In this document: one piece after another, positions 37,716-49,599 of the stretch
How positions within the stretch are numbered: position 1 is the first letter of the stretch
Layout: the number at the start of each line of letters is the position of its first letter
Assembly: GCA_949825065.1 (NCBI GenBank)
Contig: OX463859.1
Location: 25,437,847 to 25,501,846, forward strand
From: Odontocerum albicorne
Lineage: Eukaryota; Arthropoda; Insecta; Trichoptera; Odontoceridae
DNA: 64,000 bases
Reading direction: 5' to 3'
The notes under the pieces: generated by a model
Told to the model about the DNA's origin: nothing
What the model saw: only the letters and a program-made list of their open reading frames with translations
Database searches by the model: none
Position numbers and translations under genes: made by a program

Positions 37716-39624
37716 ACATTTCTTAGTAAAAGGCTGAAACTTCATACTTTTCACTCGAAAAACTGCCGTTAACGACCGAGATTGCGAATAATATGTACAA
37801 AATCATGACAGAAATATTATTTGTTCTACGTGTTATCGTGGTTTTGGTCCCGAACCTCTAATTTTGCGAAATTTCAATATTTTGCGTCAATATTTTCCAG
37901 TTTGAATGAATTTCATTACTTTTAACTAACAAAAAACAATTTTTTTTGAGCGAAAATGCTAAAATTATGATGAATCAAAACAATAGTGTAGTAGAAATAA
38001 TTTGTATGATTATTTCTTAGTAAAAGGCTGAAACTTCATACTTTTCTCTCGAAAAACAGCCGTTGACGACCAAGATTGCGAAATATATGTACAAAATCAT
38101 GAAAGAAATATTATTTGTTCTACGTGTTTTCGTGTTTTTGGTCCCGAACCCCTAATTATGCGAAATTTCAATATTTTGCGTCAATATTTTCCAGTTTGAA
38201 TGAATTTCATTACTTTTGACTCACAAAAAAACCAATTTTTTTTGTTCGAAAATTTTCACTAACATAAAACAAATTTTTTTGAGCGAAAATGCTAAAATTA
38301 TGATGGATCAAGACGAAAGTGAAAAATAAATGCATTGAGGTTATTTATGATATAAAACATTCCAGCCTGCAAAAATTTGTATGAACATTTCTTATTAAAA
38401 GGCTGAAATTCCAGTTTGAATGAATTTCATTACTTATCACTCAAAAAACTGCCGTTGACGCCCGAGATTGCGAAATACGAGTATATGTACCAAATCATGA
38501 CAGAAATATCATTTGTTTTACGTGTTTTCGTGGTTTTGGTCCCGAATCTCTAATTTTGCGAAATTTCAATATTTAGCGTCAATATTTTCCAGTTTGAATG
38601 AATTTCATTACTTTTGACTAGCAAAAAAACATTTTTTTTGTGCGAAAATGCTAAAATTATGATGAATCAAGACGATTATAGTGAAGGAGAAATACATTGA
38701 GGTTATTTATGATATAAAACGTTTCAGCCTGCTAAATTTGTATGAACATTTCTCTTTGTAAAATTCTTAAACTTCATACGTTTCACTCGAAAAACTGCCG
38801 TTGACGACCGAGATTGCGAAATATATGTACAAAATCACGACAGAAATATTATTTGTTCTACGTGTTTTCGTGGTTTGGACCCGAACTTCTAAATTTGCGA
38901 AATTTCAATATTTTGCGTCAATATTTTCCAGTTCGAATGAATTTCATTACTTTTGACTAGCAAAATAACAATTTTTTTTGTGCGAAAATGCTAAAATTAT
39001 GATAAATCAAGACGATAGCGTGGTAGAAAAGCATTGAGGTTATTTTTCATATAAAACGTTCCAACTTGCTAAATTTGTATGAACATTTCTTAGTAAAAGC
39101 CTTAAACTTCATACTTTTCACTAGAAAAACTGCCGTTGACGACCGAGATTGCGAAATATATGTACCAAATCATGACATAAATATTATATGTTTTACGTGT
39201 TTTTGGTCCCGAACCTCTAATTTTGCCAAATTTCAATATTTTGCGTCAATATTTTCCAGTTTGAATGAATTTCCTTACTTTTGACTAACAAAAAAACAAA
39301 TATTTCGTTCAAAAAATATTAAAATTATGAAGAATCAAGACGAAAAATTTCGTTCAAAAATACTAAAACTATTATGAATCAAGACGAAAAAGTGTTGTTG
39401 AAATGCATTGAGGTTATTTATGATATGAAACGTTCCAGCCTGCTAAATTTGAATGAACATTTCTTAGTAAAAGGCTGAAACTTCATACTATTCACTCGAA
39501 AAACTGCCGTTAACGACCGAGATTGCGAATAATATGTACAAAATCATGACAGATATATTATTTGTTCTACGTGTTATCGTGGTTTTGGTCCCGAACCTCT
39601 AATTTTGCGAAATTTCAATATTTT

Positions 39625-39824
39625 NNNNNNNNNNNNNNNNNNNNNNNNNNNNNNNNNNNNNNNNNNNNNNNNNNNNNNNNNNNNNNNNNNNNNNNNNNNN
39701 NNNNNNNNNNNNNNNNNNNNNNNNNNNNNNNNNNNNNNNNNNNNNNNNNNNNNNNNNNNNNNNNNNNNNNNNNNNNNNNNNNNNNNNNNNNNNNNNNNNN
39801 NNNNNNNNNNNNNNNNNNNNNNNN
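39625..39824. other. Assembly gap, 200 Ns
   Basis: Exactly 200 Ns, a conventional placeholder length, so the true size is unknown. Sequence to the left belongs to the main satellite subfamily; sequence to the right begins tctagtttgattgaattt and belongs to the second subfamily. Confidence 0.98.
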
Positions 39825-42800
39825 TCTAGTTTGATTGAATTTCATTACTTTTGACTAACAAAAAAACATATTTTTTAGAATCAAGACGAAAGTGAAGTAG
39901 AAATGCATTGAGGATATTTGTAATATATAACGTTCCAAACTGCTAAATTTGTATGAACATTTCTCAGTAAAAGGCGGAAACTTCATACTTTTCACTCGAA
40001 AAACTGCCGTTGACGCTCGAGATGGCGAAATATATGTACAAATTCATGACATAAATATTATTTGTTCTACGTGTTTTTCGTGGTGCTGGTCCCGAACCTC
40101 TAATTTTGTGAAATTTCAATATTTTGCGTAAAAATTTTCCAGTTTGAATGAATTTCATTACTTTTGACTAACAAAGAAACAAATATTTCGTGCAAAAATA
40201 CTAAAACTATGATGAATCAAGACGACAGTGTAGTTGAAATGCATTGAGGTTATTTATGATATAAAACGTTCCAACCTGCTAAATTTGTATGAACATTTCT
40301 TAGTCAAAGGCTGAAACTTCATACTTTTCTCTCGAAAAACTGCCTTTGACGCCCGAAATTGTGAAATAAATGTACAAAATCATGACAGAAATATTATTTG
40401 TACTACGTGTTTTCGTGGTTTTGGTCCCGAACCTCTAATTTTGGGAAATTTCAATATTTTACATGAATATTTTCCAGTTTGATTGAATTTCATTACTTTT
40501 GACTAACGAAAAAACATATTTGTTTGTGCGTAAATGCTTAAATTATGATGAATCAAGACGAAAGTGAAGTAGAAATGCATGAGGTTATTTATGAAATGAA
40601 ACGTTCCAAACTGCTAAATTTGTATGAACTGAAAAAGGCTGAAACTTCATACTTTTCACTCGAAAAACTGCCGTTGACGACCGAGATTGTCAAATAAATG
40701 TACAAAATCATGACAGAAATATTATTTGTTCTACGTGTTTTCGTGGTTTTGGTCCCAAACCTCTAATTTTGTGAAATTTCAATATTTTGCGTAAAAATTT
40801 TCCAGTTTGAATGAATTTCATTACTTTTGACTAACAAAGAAACAAATATTTCGTGCAAAAATACTAAAACTATGATGAATCAAGACGCCAGTGTAGTTGA
40901 AATGCATTGAGGTTATTTATGATATAAAACGTTCAATCCTGCTAAATTTGTATGAACATTTCTTTATCAAAGGCTGAAACTTCATACTTTTCTCTCGAAA
41001 ACTGCCTTTGACGCCCGAGATTGTGAAATAAATGTATAAAATCATGACAAAAATATTGTTTGTTCTACGTGTTTTCGTGGTTTTGGTCCCAAACCTCTAA
41101 TTTGGCGAAATTTCAATATTTTGCGTCAATATTTTCCAGTTTGAATGAATTTCATTACTTTTGACTAACAAAAAAAACAATTTTTTTTGTGCGAAAAATT
41201 TCACTAATATAAAATAATTTTTTTGAGCGAAAATTCAAAAATTATGATGGATCAAGGCAAAAGTGTAAAATAGATGCATTGAGGTTATTTATGATATAAA
41301 ACGTTCCAGCCTGCTAAATTTGTATGAACATTTCTTCCAGTTTGTTTTAATTTTATTCCTTTTGAACGAAAAAACATATTTTTTTGAGCGAAAATGCTTA
41401 AATTATGATGAATCAAGACGAAAGTGATGTAGAAATGCATGAGGTTATTTATAAAATAAAACGTTCCAAACTGCAAAATTTGTATGAACTGAAAAAGGCT
41501 GAAACTTCATACTTTTCACTCAAAAAACTGCCTTTGACGCCCGAGATTGTCAAATAAATGTACAAAATCATGACAGAAATATTATTTGTTCTACGTGTTT
41601 TCGTGGTTTTGGTCCCGACCCTCTAATTTTGCGAAATTTCAATATTTTGCGTAAAAATTTTCCAGTTTGAATGAATTTCATTACTTTTGACTAACAAAGA
41701 AACAAATATTTCGTGCAAAAATACTAAAACTATGATGAATCAAGACGACAGTGTAGTTGAAATGCATGGAGGTTATTTATGATATAAAACGTTCAAACCT
41801 GCTAAATTTGTATGAACATTTCTTAATCAAAGGCTGAAACTTCATACTTTTCTCTCGAAAAACTGCCTTTGACGCCCGAGATTGTGAAATAAATGTATAA
41901 AATCATGACAAAAATATTGTTTGTTCTACGTGTTTTCGTGGTTTTGGTCCCAAACCTCTAATTTGGCGAAATTTCAATATTTTGCGTCAATATTTTCCAG
42001 TTTGAATGAATTTCATTACTTTTGACTAACAAAAAAAACAATTTTTTTTGTGCGAAAAATTTCACTAATATAAAACAACTTTTTTTGAGCGAAAATTCAA
42101 AATTATGATGGATCAAGGCGAAGTGTAAAATAGATGCATTGAGGTTATTTATGATATAAAACGTTCCAGCCTGCTAAATTTGTATGAACATTTCTTCCAG
42201 TTTGTTTTAATTTTATTACTTTTGAACGAAAAAACATATTTTTTTGAGCGAAAATGCTTAAATTATGATGAATCAAGACGAAAGTGATGTAGAAATGCAT
42301 GAGGTTATTTATAAAATAAAACGTTCCAAACCGCAAAATTTGTATGAACTGAAAAAGGCTGAAACTTCATACTTTTCACTCGAAAAACTGCCTTTGACGC
42401 CCGAGATTGTCAAATAAATGTACAAAATCATGACAGAAATATTATTTGTTCTACGTGTTTTCGTGGTTTTGGTCCCGACCCTCTAATTTTGCGAAATTTC
42501 AATATTTTGCGTCAATATTTTCCAGTTTGAATGAATTTCATTACTTTTGACTCACAAAGAAACAAACATTTCGTGCAAAAATACTAAAACTATGATGAAT
42601 CAAGACGCCAGTGTAGTTGAAATGCATTGAGGTTATTTATGATATAAAACGTTCAATCCTGCTAAATTTGTATGAACATTTCTTGATCAAAGGCTGAAAC
42701 TTCGTACTTTTCTCTCGAAAAACTGCCTTTGACGCCCGAGATTGTGAAATAAATGTATAAAATCATGACAAAAATATTGTTTGTTCTACGTGTTTTCGTG

Positions 42801-45800
42801 GTTTTGGTCCCAAACCTCTAATTTGGCGAAATTTCAATATTTTGCGTCAATATTTTCCAGTTTGAATGAATTTCATTACTTTTGACTAACAAAAAAAAAA
42901 CAATTTTTTTTGTGCGAAAAATTTCACTAATATAAAACAACTTTTTTGAGCGAAAATTCAAAAATTATGATGGATCAAGGCAAAAGTGTAAAATAGATGC
43001 ATTGAGGTTATTTATGATATAAAACGTTCCAGCCTGCTAAATTTGTATGAACATTTCTTCCAGTTTGTTTTAATTTTATTACTTTTGAACGAAAAAACAT
43101 ATTTTTTTGAGCGAAAATGCTTAAATTATGATGAATCAAGACGAAAGTGAAGAAGAAATGCATGAGGTTATTTATGAAATAAAAAGTTTCAAACTGCAAA
43201 ATTTGTATGAACTGAAAAAGGCTGAAACTTCATACTTTTCACTCGAAAAACTGCCTTTGACGCCCGAGATTGTCAAATAAATGTACAAAATCATGACAGA
43301 AATATTATTTGTTCTACGTGTTTTCGTGGTTTTGGTCCCAACCCTCTAATTTTGTGAAATTTCAATATTTTGCGTAAAAATTTTCCAGTTTGAATGAATT
43401 GCATTACTTTTGACTAACAAAGAAACAAATATTTCGTGCAAAAATACTAAAACTATGATGAATCAAGACGACAGTGTAGTTGAAATGCATTGAGGTTATT
43501 TATGATATAAAACGTTCAAACCTGCTAAATTTGTATGAACATTTCTTAATCAAAGGCTGAAACTTCATACTTTTCTCTCGAAAAACTGCCTTTGACGCCC
43601 GAGATTGTGAAATAAATGTACAAAATCATGACAAAAATATTGTTTGTTCTACGTGTTTTCGTGGTTTTGGTCCCAAACCTCTAATTTGGCGAAATTTCAA
43701 TATTTTGCGTCAATATTTTCCAGTTTGAATGAATTTCATTACTTTTGACTAACAAAAAAAACAATTTTTTTTGTGCGAAAAATTTCACTAATATAAAACA
43801 ACTTTTTTTGAGCGAAAATGCTAAAATTATGATGGATCAAGGCGAAAGTGTAAAATAGATGCATTGAGGTTATTTATGATATAAAACGTTCCAGCCTGCT
43901 TAATTTGTATGAACATTTCTTCCAGTTTGTTTTAATTTTATTACTTTTGAACGAAAAAACATATTTTTTTGAGCGAAAATGCTTAAATTATGATGAATCA
44001 AGACGAAAGTGAAGTAGAAATGCATGAGGTTATTTATGAAATAAAACGTTCCAAACTGCAAAATTTGTATGAACTGAAAAAGGCTGAAACTTCATACTTT
44101 TCACTCGAAAAACTGCCTTTGACGCCCAAGATTGTGTAATAAATGTACAAAATCATGACAGAAATATTATTTGTTCTACGTGTTTTCGTGGTTTTGGTCC
44201 CAAACCTCTAATTTTGCGAAATTTCAATATTTGCGTCAATATTTTCCAGTTTGAATGAATTTTTAAACTTTTGACTAACAAAAAAAAACTATTTTTTTTT
44301 GTGCTGAAAATTTCACTAATATAAAACAACTGTTTTTGAGCGAAAATGCTAAAATTATGATGGATCAAGGCGAAAGTGTAAAATAGATGCATTGAGGTTA
44401 TTTATGATATAAAACGTTCCAGCCTGCTAAATTTGTATGAACATTTCTTAGTAAAAGGCTGTAACTTCATACTTTTCAATCGAAAAACTGCCGTTGACGC
44501 CCGAGATTGCGAAATATGTGTACCAAATCATGACAGAAATATAATTTGTTTTACGTGTTTTCGTGGTTTTGGTCCCGAACCTGTAATTTTGCGAAATTTC
44601 AATATTTTGCGTGAATATTTTCTAGTTTGATTGAATTTCATTACTTTTGACTAACAAAAAATCATATTTTTTAGAATCAAGAGGAAAGTGAAGTAGAAAT
44701 GCATTGAGGATATTTGTAATATATAACGTTCCAAACTGCTAAATTTGTATGAACATTTCTCAGTAAAAGGCGGAAACTTCATACTTTTCACTCGAAAAAC
44801 TGCCGTTGACGCTCGAGATGGCGAAATATATGTACTAATTCATGACATAAATATTATTTGTTCTACGTGTTTTCGTGGTGTTGGTCCCGAACCTCTAATT
44901 TTGTGAAATTTCAATATTTTGCGTAAAAATTTTCCAGTTTGAATGAATTTCATTACTTTTGACTAACAAAGAAACAAATATTTCGTGCAAAAATACTAAA
45001 ACTATGATGAATCAAGACGACAGTGTAGTTGAAATGCATTGAGGTTATTTATAAAACGTTCCATCCTGCTAAATTTGTATGAACATTTCTTAGTCAAAGG
45101 CTGAAACTTCATACTTTTCTCTCGAAAAACTGCCTTTGACGCCCGAGATTGTGAAATAAATGTACAAAATTATGACAGAAATATTATTTGTACTACGTGT
45201 TTTCGTGGTTTTGGTCCCGAACCTCTAATTTTGGGAAATTTCAATATTTGCATGAATATTTTCCAGTTATTGAATTTCATTACTTTTGACTAACGAAAAA
45301 ACATATTTGTTTGTGCGTAAATGCTTAAATTATGATGAATCAAGACGAAAGTGAAGTAGAAATGCATGAGGTTATTTAATGAAATAAAACGTTCCAAACT
45401 GCTAAATTTGTATGAACTGAAAAAGGCTGAAACTTCATACTTTTCACTCGAAAAACTGCCTTTGACGCCCGAGATTGTGAAATAAATGTACAAAATCATG
45501 ACAGAAATATTATTTGTTCTACGTGTTTTCGTGGTTTTGGTCCCGAACCTCTAATTTTGTGAAATTTCAATATTTTGCGTAAAAATTTTCCAGTTTGAAT
45601 GAATTTCATTACTTTTGACTAACAAAGAAACAAATATTTCGTGCAAAAATACTAAAACTATGATGAATCAAGACGCCAGTGTAGTTGAAATGCATTGAGG
45701 TTATTTATGATATAAAACGTTCAAACCTGCTAAATTTGTATGAACATTTCTTAATCAAAGGCTGAAACTTCATACTTTTCTCTCGAAAAGCTGCCTTTGA

Positions 45801-46630
45801 CGCCCGAGATTGTGAAATAAATGTATAAAATCATGACAAAAATATTGTTTGTTCTACGTGTTTTCGTGGTTTTGGTCCCAAACCTCTAATTTGGCGAAAT
45901 TTCAATATTTTGCGTCAATATTTTCACGTTTGAATGAATTTCATTACTTTTGACTAACAAAAAAAAACATTTTTTTGTGCGAAAAATTTCACTAATATAA
46001 AACAACTTTTTTTGAGCGAAAATTCAAAAATTATGATGGATCAAGGCGAAAGTGTAAAATAGATGCATTGAGGTTATTTATGATATAAAACGTTCCAGCC
46101 TGCTAAATTTGTATGAACATTTCTTCCAGTTTGTTTTAATTTTATTACTTTTGAACGAAAAAACATATTTTTTTGAGCGAAAATGCTTAAATTTTGATGA
46201 ATCAAGACGAAAGTGAAGTAGAAGTGCATGAGGTTATTTATGAAATAAAACGTTTCAAACTGCAAAATTTGTATGAACTGAAAAAGGCTGAAACTTCATA
46301 CTTTTCACTCGAAAAACTGTCTTTGACGCCCGAGATTGTCAAATAAATGTACAAAATCATGACAGAAATATTATTTGTTCTACGTGTTTTCGTGGTTTTG
46401 GTCCCGAACCTCTAATTTTGTGAAATTTCAATATTTTGCGTAAAATTTTTCCAGTTTGAATGAATTTCATTACTTTTGACTAACAAAGAAACAAATATTT
46501 CGTGCAAAAATACTAAAACTATGATGAATCAAGACGACAGTGTAGTTGAAATGCATTGAGGTTATTTATGATATAAAACGTTCCAGCCTGCTAAATTTGT
46601 ATGAACATTTCTTAGTCAAAGGCTGAAACT
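39825..46630. repeat. Second satellite subfamily with ~4.79-kb duplication
   Basis: Units here differ consistently from those before the gap. They carry gattgtgaaataaatgt in place of gattgcgaaatatatgt, caaagaaacaaatatttcgt at the A-tract, and ggatcaaggcgaaagtg. The start of the block (39,825) recurs at 44,621, and a later landmark at 41,285 recurs at 46,074, giving an offset of about 4.79 kb. Confidence 0.85.
41230..44390. repeat. ~862-bp higher-order repeat
   Basis: A composite unit recurs at 41,285, 42,145, 43,008 and about 43,870, at 860-863 bp. Each contains a join reading catttcttccagtttg, where the first half of a monomer runs straight into the second half of another, plus two fuller monomers and a small duplicated tttgagcgaaaattc segment. 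The length is close to five half-units. A further copy is at 46,074. Confidence 0.9.
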
Positions 46631-46859
46631 TCATACTTTTCACTCGAAAAACTGCCGTTGACGACCAAGATTGCGAAATATATGTACAAAATCATGACAG
46701 AAATATTATTTGTTCTACGTGTTTTCGTGGTTTTGGTCCCGAACTTCCAATTTTGCGAAATTTCAATATTTTGCGTCAATATTTTCCAGTTTGAACGAAT
46801 TTTATTACTTTTGACTAACAAAAAAACAAAATGTTTTGCTCGAAAATGCTAAAATTATG

Positions 46860-47660
46860 ATGAATCAAGACGATAGTGTAGTAGAAATGTATTGAGGTTA
46901 TATTTATGATATAAAACGTTCTAGCTTGCTTCATTTGTATGAATATTTCTTAGTAAAAGGCTGAAACTTCATACTTTCCATCCGAAAAACTACCTTTGAC
47001 GACCAAATTGCGAAATATATATACAAAATCAGGACAGAAATACCATTGTTCAGCATGTTTTTTTGTTTTTGGCCCTGAACCTGTAATGTTGGGATTTTTT
47101 TATCATATTCGTCAATATTTTGTAAATTCAATGTATTTTGCTACTTTTTACCAAGAAAACACCCCTTTTCGTAGAAAAACGCTAGAATTATGAATGAATC
47201 AAGACAAATTTGTGAAAAAAACGTTTTGCGTTAGTAACATTTATTTGAAATACACTGATATTTCATTCTTTTATCTCGAAAAAACGGCCATTGATGACCA
47301 AGTTCACGAATTTATGTACAAAATCATAACATAATTATGATTTGTTCAACGTGTTTTCGTGTTTTTCGTCCCAAATCTCAAATTTTGCGGAATATCAATC
47401 TTTTGCGTTCGTATTGTGCGGTTGGAATGAAATCTACTACTTTTTACCAACAAAACACCCATTTTCGTACAAAAATTCTAGAATTATCTTTGAATCAAGA
47501 CTAAATTGTCCAAAAAACGCCTTGCGGTAATTTTGATATAAAGTGGACACTTTATTAATATATTTCAATGTTAATATATTTTTAACAGATTTGGACAAAC
47601 CTGTTAAAAATATATTAACATTTCTCAGTAATAGACTGAAACTTGTCCAGGTTGGGCCTA
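46860..47660. repeat. Decayed right edge of the satellite
   Basis: Monomers become progressively unrecognisable. The unit at 46,860-47,200 still matches most blocks with many changes. The unit at 47,200-47,560 keeps only islands such as caacgtgttttcgtg and gaatcaagac. A final scrap near 47,620-47,645 (catttctcagtaatagactg) matches the first half of the monomer. Confidence 0.85.
47567..47622. repeat. 22-bp perfect inverted repeat at the satellite boundary
   Basis: Arms at 47,567-47,588 and 47,601-47,622 (aatgttaatatatttttaac with ag, and its reverse complement) enclose a 12-nt loop, atttggacaaac. It separates the last decayed monomer from the final monomer scrap. Confidence 0.8.
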
Positions 47661-47789
47661 AGTGGCACATAGTTATAACATAGTTTCTGATACATGCATT
47701 CTGCGATGCTTGTCCCTTAACTGGACCATAATTTGAACATTAGTAACAAAAACACACTAAGATTTGAGAACTACTCATTTGGTGATGTA

Positions 47790-47990
47790 AGACAACTTCC
47801 ATGACCTAGTAGGTAAGACGCTCGTCTTCCAACCCAGAGGTTGCGGTTCAATTCCCGTAGTAAATCAGATTTAAAAAAAAAATTCAGTCTGGCTTTTACT
47901 TAAGGTATTTTTAATACATTTCTCGTTGATTGTAAGATATTGCTACATGACAATAAACCCGTCAGACTGTAATGTATATAACTTACCGTT
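47790..47990 (+). mobile_element. tRNA-derived SINE, near full length
   Basis: The head has an A-box-like ctagtaggtaagacg and a B-box-like ggttcaattcccg with tRNA spacing. The body is an A-run then cagtctggcttttacttaag, and the tail reads gatattgctacatgacaata then cccgtcagactgtaatg. The same order is seen at 55,740-55,960 (plus) and 56,385-56,580 (minus). The acceptor stem is not conserved, so this is a SINE, not a tRNA gene. Confidence 0.8.
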
Positions 47991-48616
47991 GGTGTAACTG
48001 CAAGAGAGAAGTTTTTAATGACTGATTCATAAAAACTAAATTAATTATTTTCAATAAAAAGCATCGTCCCAGCTTTTAGACAGATTAATACTTTTGTGAG
48101 TTCTCTTAATTTTTTTAAACATGAGATAAAGTTTTTTATTTGAGTAACGTTTATTTTTAATAGTCCGCCTCTGTTTCTCATCAAAAACCAGACCCTCAAT
48201 GCCTCCAATATAATTTGTCTATGGCAATGCCACACCATAATGAAAGCGTGATGTTTCTTGAGGTTATTGTCAAATGATAATTGACTGAGGGATTTTATTG
48301 AGTGGCTTTAGATAAAGAAGAATGACTCTGCGCAGTGTCTAGACGTCTCCCGTGAAGATTTTGATTAAGAGTTCAAATTTAACATTTTTTCAAGGCGAAT
48401 AAATAAAAGTACGCAGTCGTGGTGGGTTAAAGAAACGGATGTCAAGGTTCGTTTCCTAACGGATTCACTTACATGCTAGTTTCACTTTTAAACCTATTTA
48501 AATCTGAGTTTGAGTTTTTCTTCAGCTTGTATACTGTTTATAATAACTAATTCGGACACTTTTAGGTAACTCATAAATAGCTCATTAAAAAATTCTAGCA
48601 TGCAATTCCCAGATTG
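47991..48616. other. No supported feature
   Basis: AT-rich spacer between a SINE and a minisatellite; I see no gene or known repeat. Confidence 0.4.
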
Positions 48617-49075
48617 AAAGACAAAAGTCTAATCAACTAGACTCCGGAGTTTGTCACCTGGCAATCGTATTAGGAGTTGAATCCCCTTGCCGTCGGAACT
48701 TTGGGTTTGATTATCAAGACAAAAGTCTAATCAACAAGACAAAAGTCTAATCAACTAGACTCCGGAGTTTGTCACCTGACAATCGTATTAGAAGTTGAAT
48801 CCCCTTGCTGTCGGAACTTTGGGTTTGATTATCAAGACAAAAGTCTAATCAACAAGACAAAAGTCTAATCAACTAGACTCCGGAGTTTGTCACCTGACAA
48901 TCGTATTAGAAGTTGAATCCCCTTGCTGTCGGAACTTTGGGTTTGATTATCAAGACAAAAGTCTAATCAACAAGACAAAAGTCTAATCAACTAGGCTCCG
49001 GAGTTTGTCACCTGACAACCGTATTAGAAGTTGAATCCCCTTGCTGTCGAAACTTTAGGTTTGATTATCAAGACT
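48617..49075. repeat. 118-bp minisatellite, about four copies
   Basis: The landmark ctccggagtttgtcacctg recurs at 48,642, 48,760, 48,878 and 48,996, an exact 118-bp period with few substitutions. Within each unit the short motif caagacaaaagtctaatcaa is itself doubled. Confidence 0.95.
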
Positions 49076-49253
49076 GTATGCTTGTTTAAGTCCATCAGCC
49101 TGCACACGTTAATCAACTGCATGTATAGGCATCTTTCATCTGTACAAGCAATTATATTTAATACGAGGGATAGCCTATCATGAAGAAAATTACAGAGAAC
49201 TTCAATCGAATTCCAATAAACTATTATTCATTTAACTATATTATTTATAGTTA

Positions 49254-49590
49254 AGGCAATACCACTGTGGAGGTTTAAAGGCATTGTAATTTTGTTGTTT
49301 AAAGTTAAGGCATTAACGTTGTGGAGGTTTAAAGACATAGTAATTAATTTTTATCAAAAACTGTTTATTCCATATTTTTGTAACGGTATAACCTTACCGG
49401 TTTCAAGGCTTTCACCATTTAAATACCTCGGAAGAGTGAAAACATTTAACTATCTCGGAAGTATCGTCAGGGGAGCACAACAAGTCTTGTTTGTGCTCCC
49501 CTGAAGATGAGGTGAAAGCCTTGAAACCGGTAGGGTTATACCGTTACAAAAAAGTGGAATAAACAGTGTTTGATAAAAATAAGTTACAAT
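49254..49590. mobile_element. Inverted pair of PLE terminal repeats with RT-derived filler
   Basis: A minus-oriented terminal repeat (about 49,290-49,480) is followed at once by a plus-oriented one (about 49,484-49,590). The minus copy is interrupted at 49,417-49,467 by 51 bp that resembles the RTE-like RT at 51,071-51,110 (gtgaaaacatttaa and ctcggaagtatc). Part of the upstream repeat end (ttaaggca) is duplicated at 49,254 and 49,305. The plus copy has an intact hammerhead-like core at 49,498-49,535. No PLE protein remains. Confidence 0.75.
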
Positions 49591-49599
49591 GCATTTTAA

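Larger units (their letters stand above)
5643..47560. repeat. Satellite array, ~336-bp monomer, about 42 kb
   Basis: A single tandem family fills this interval. Successive gcattgagg landmarks lie 336 bp apart in regular units (5,961 to 6,297), with irregular units of 373 bp and others. Recurrent blocks in order are gatataaaacgttccaacct, aacttcatacttttcactcg, ctgccgttgacg, gacagaaatattatttgttc, acgtgttttcgtggttttgg, ccagtttgaatgaatttcat, cttttgactaac, an A-tract followed by a T-tract, gaaaatgctaaaattatgat, and gaatcaagacga. At this period the array holds roughly 120 monomer equivalents. AT-richness makes short minus-strand frames of 66, 77, 90 and 103 codons recur with the satellite; they are not genes. 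Its size and homogenisation suit centromeric or pericentromeric heterochromatin, which is inference. Confidence 0.97.

Noticed and set aside
39562..39845. Open frames across the N gap
   Set aside because: They are made mostly of unknown residues; no evidence can be drawn from them.
5643..47560. CRISPR array
   Set aside because: The units are contiguous 336-bp repeats with no short repeat and unique spacer pattern, in a eukaryotic context.
47795..47860. Functional tRNA gene
   Set aside because: A and B boxes are present but the acceptor stem does not pair, and the sequence continues into a SINE body. The same holds for the minus-strand heads at 59,211, 60,265 and 61,310.
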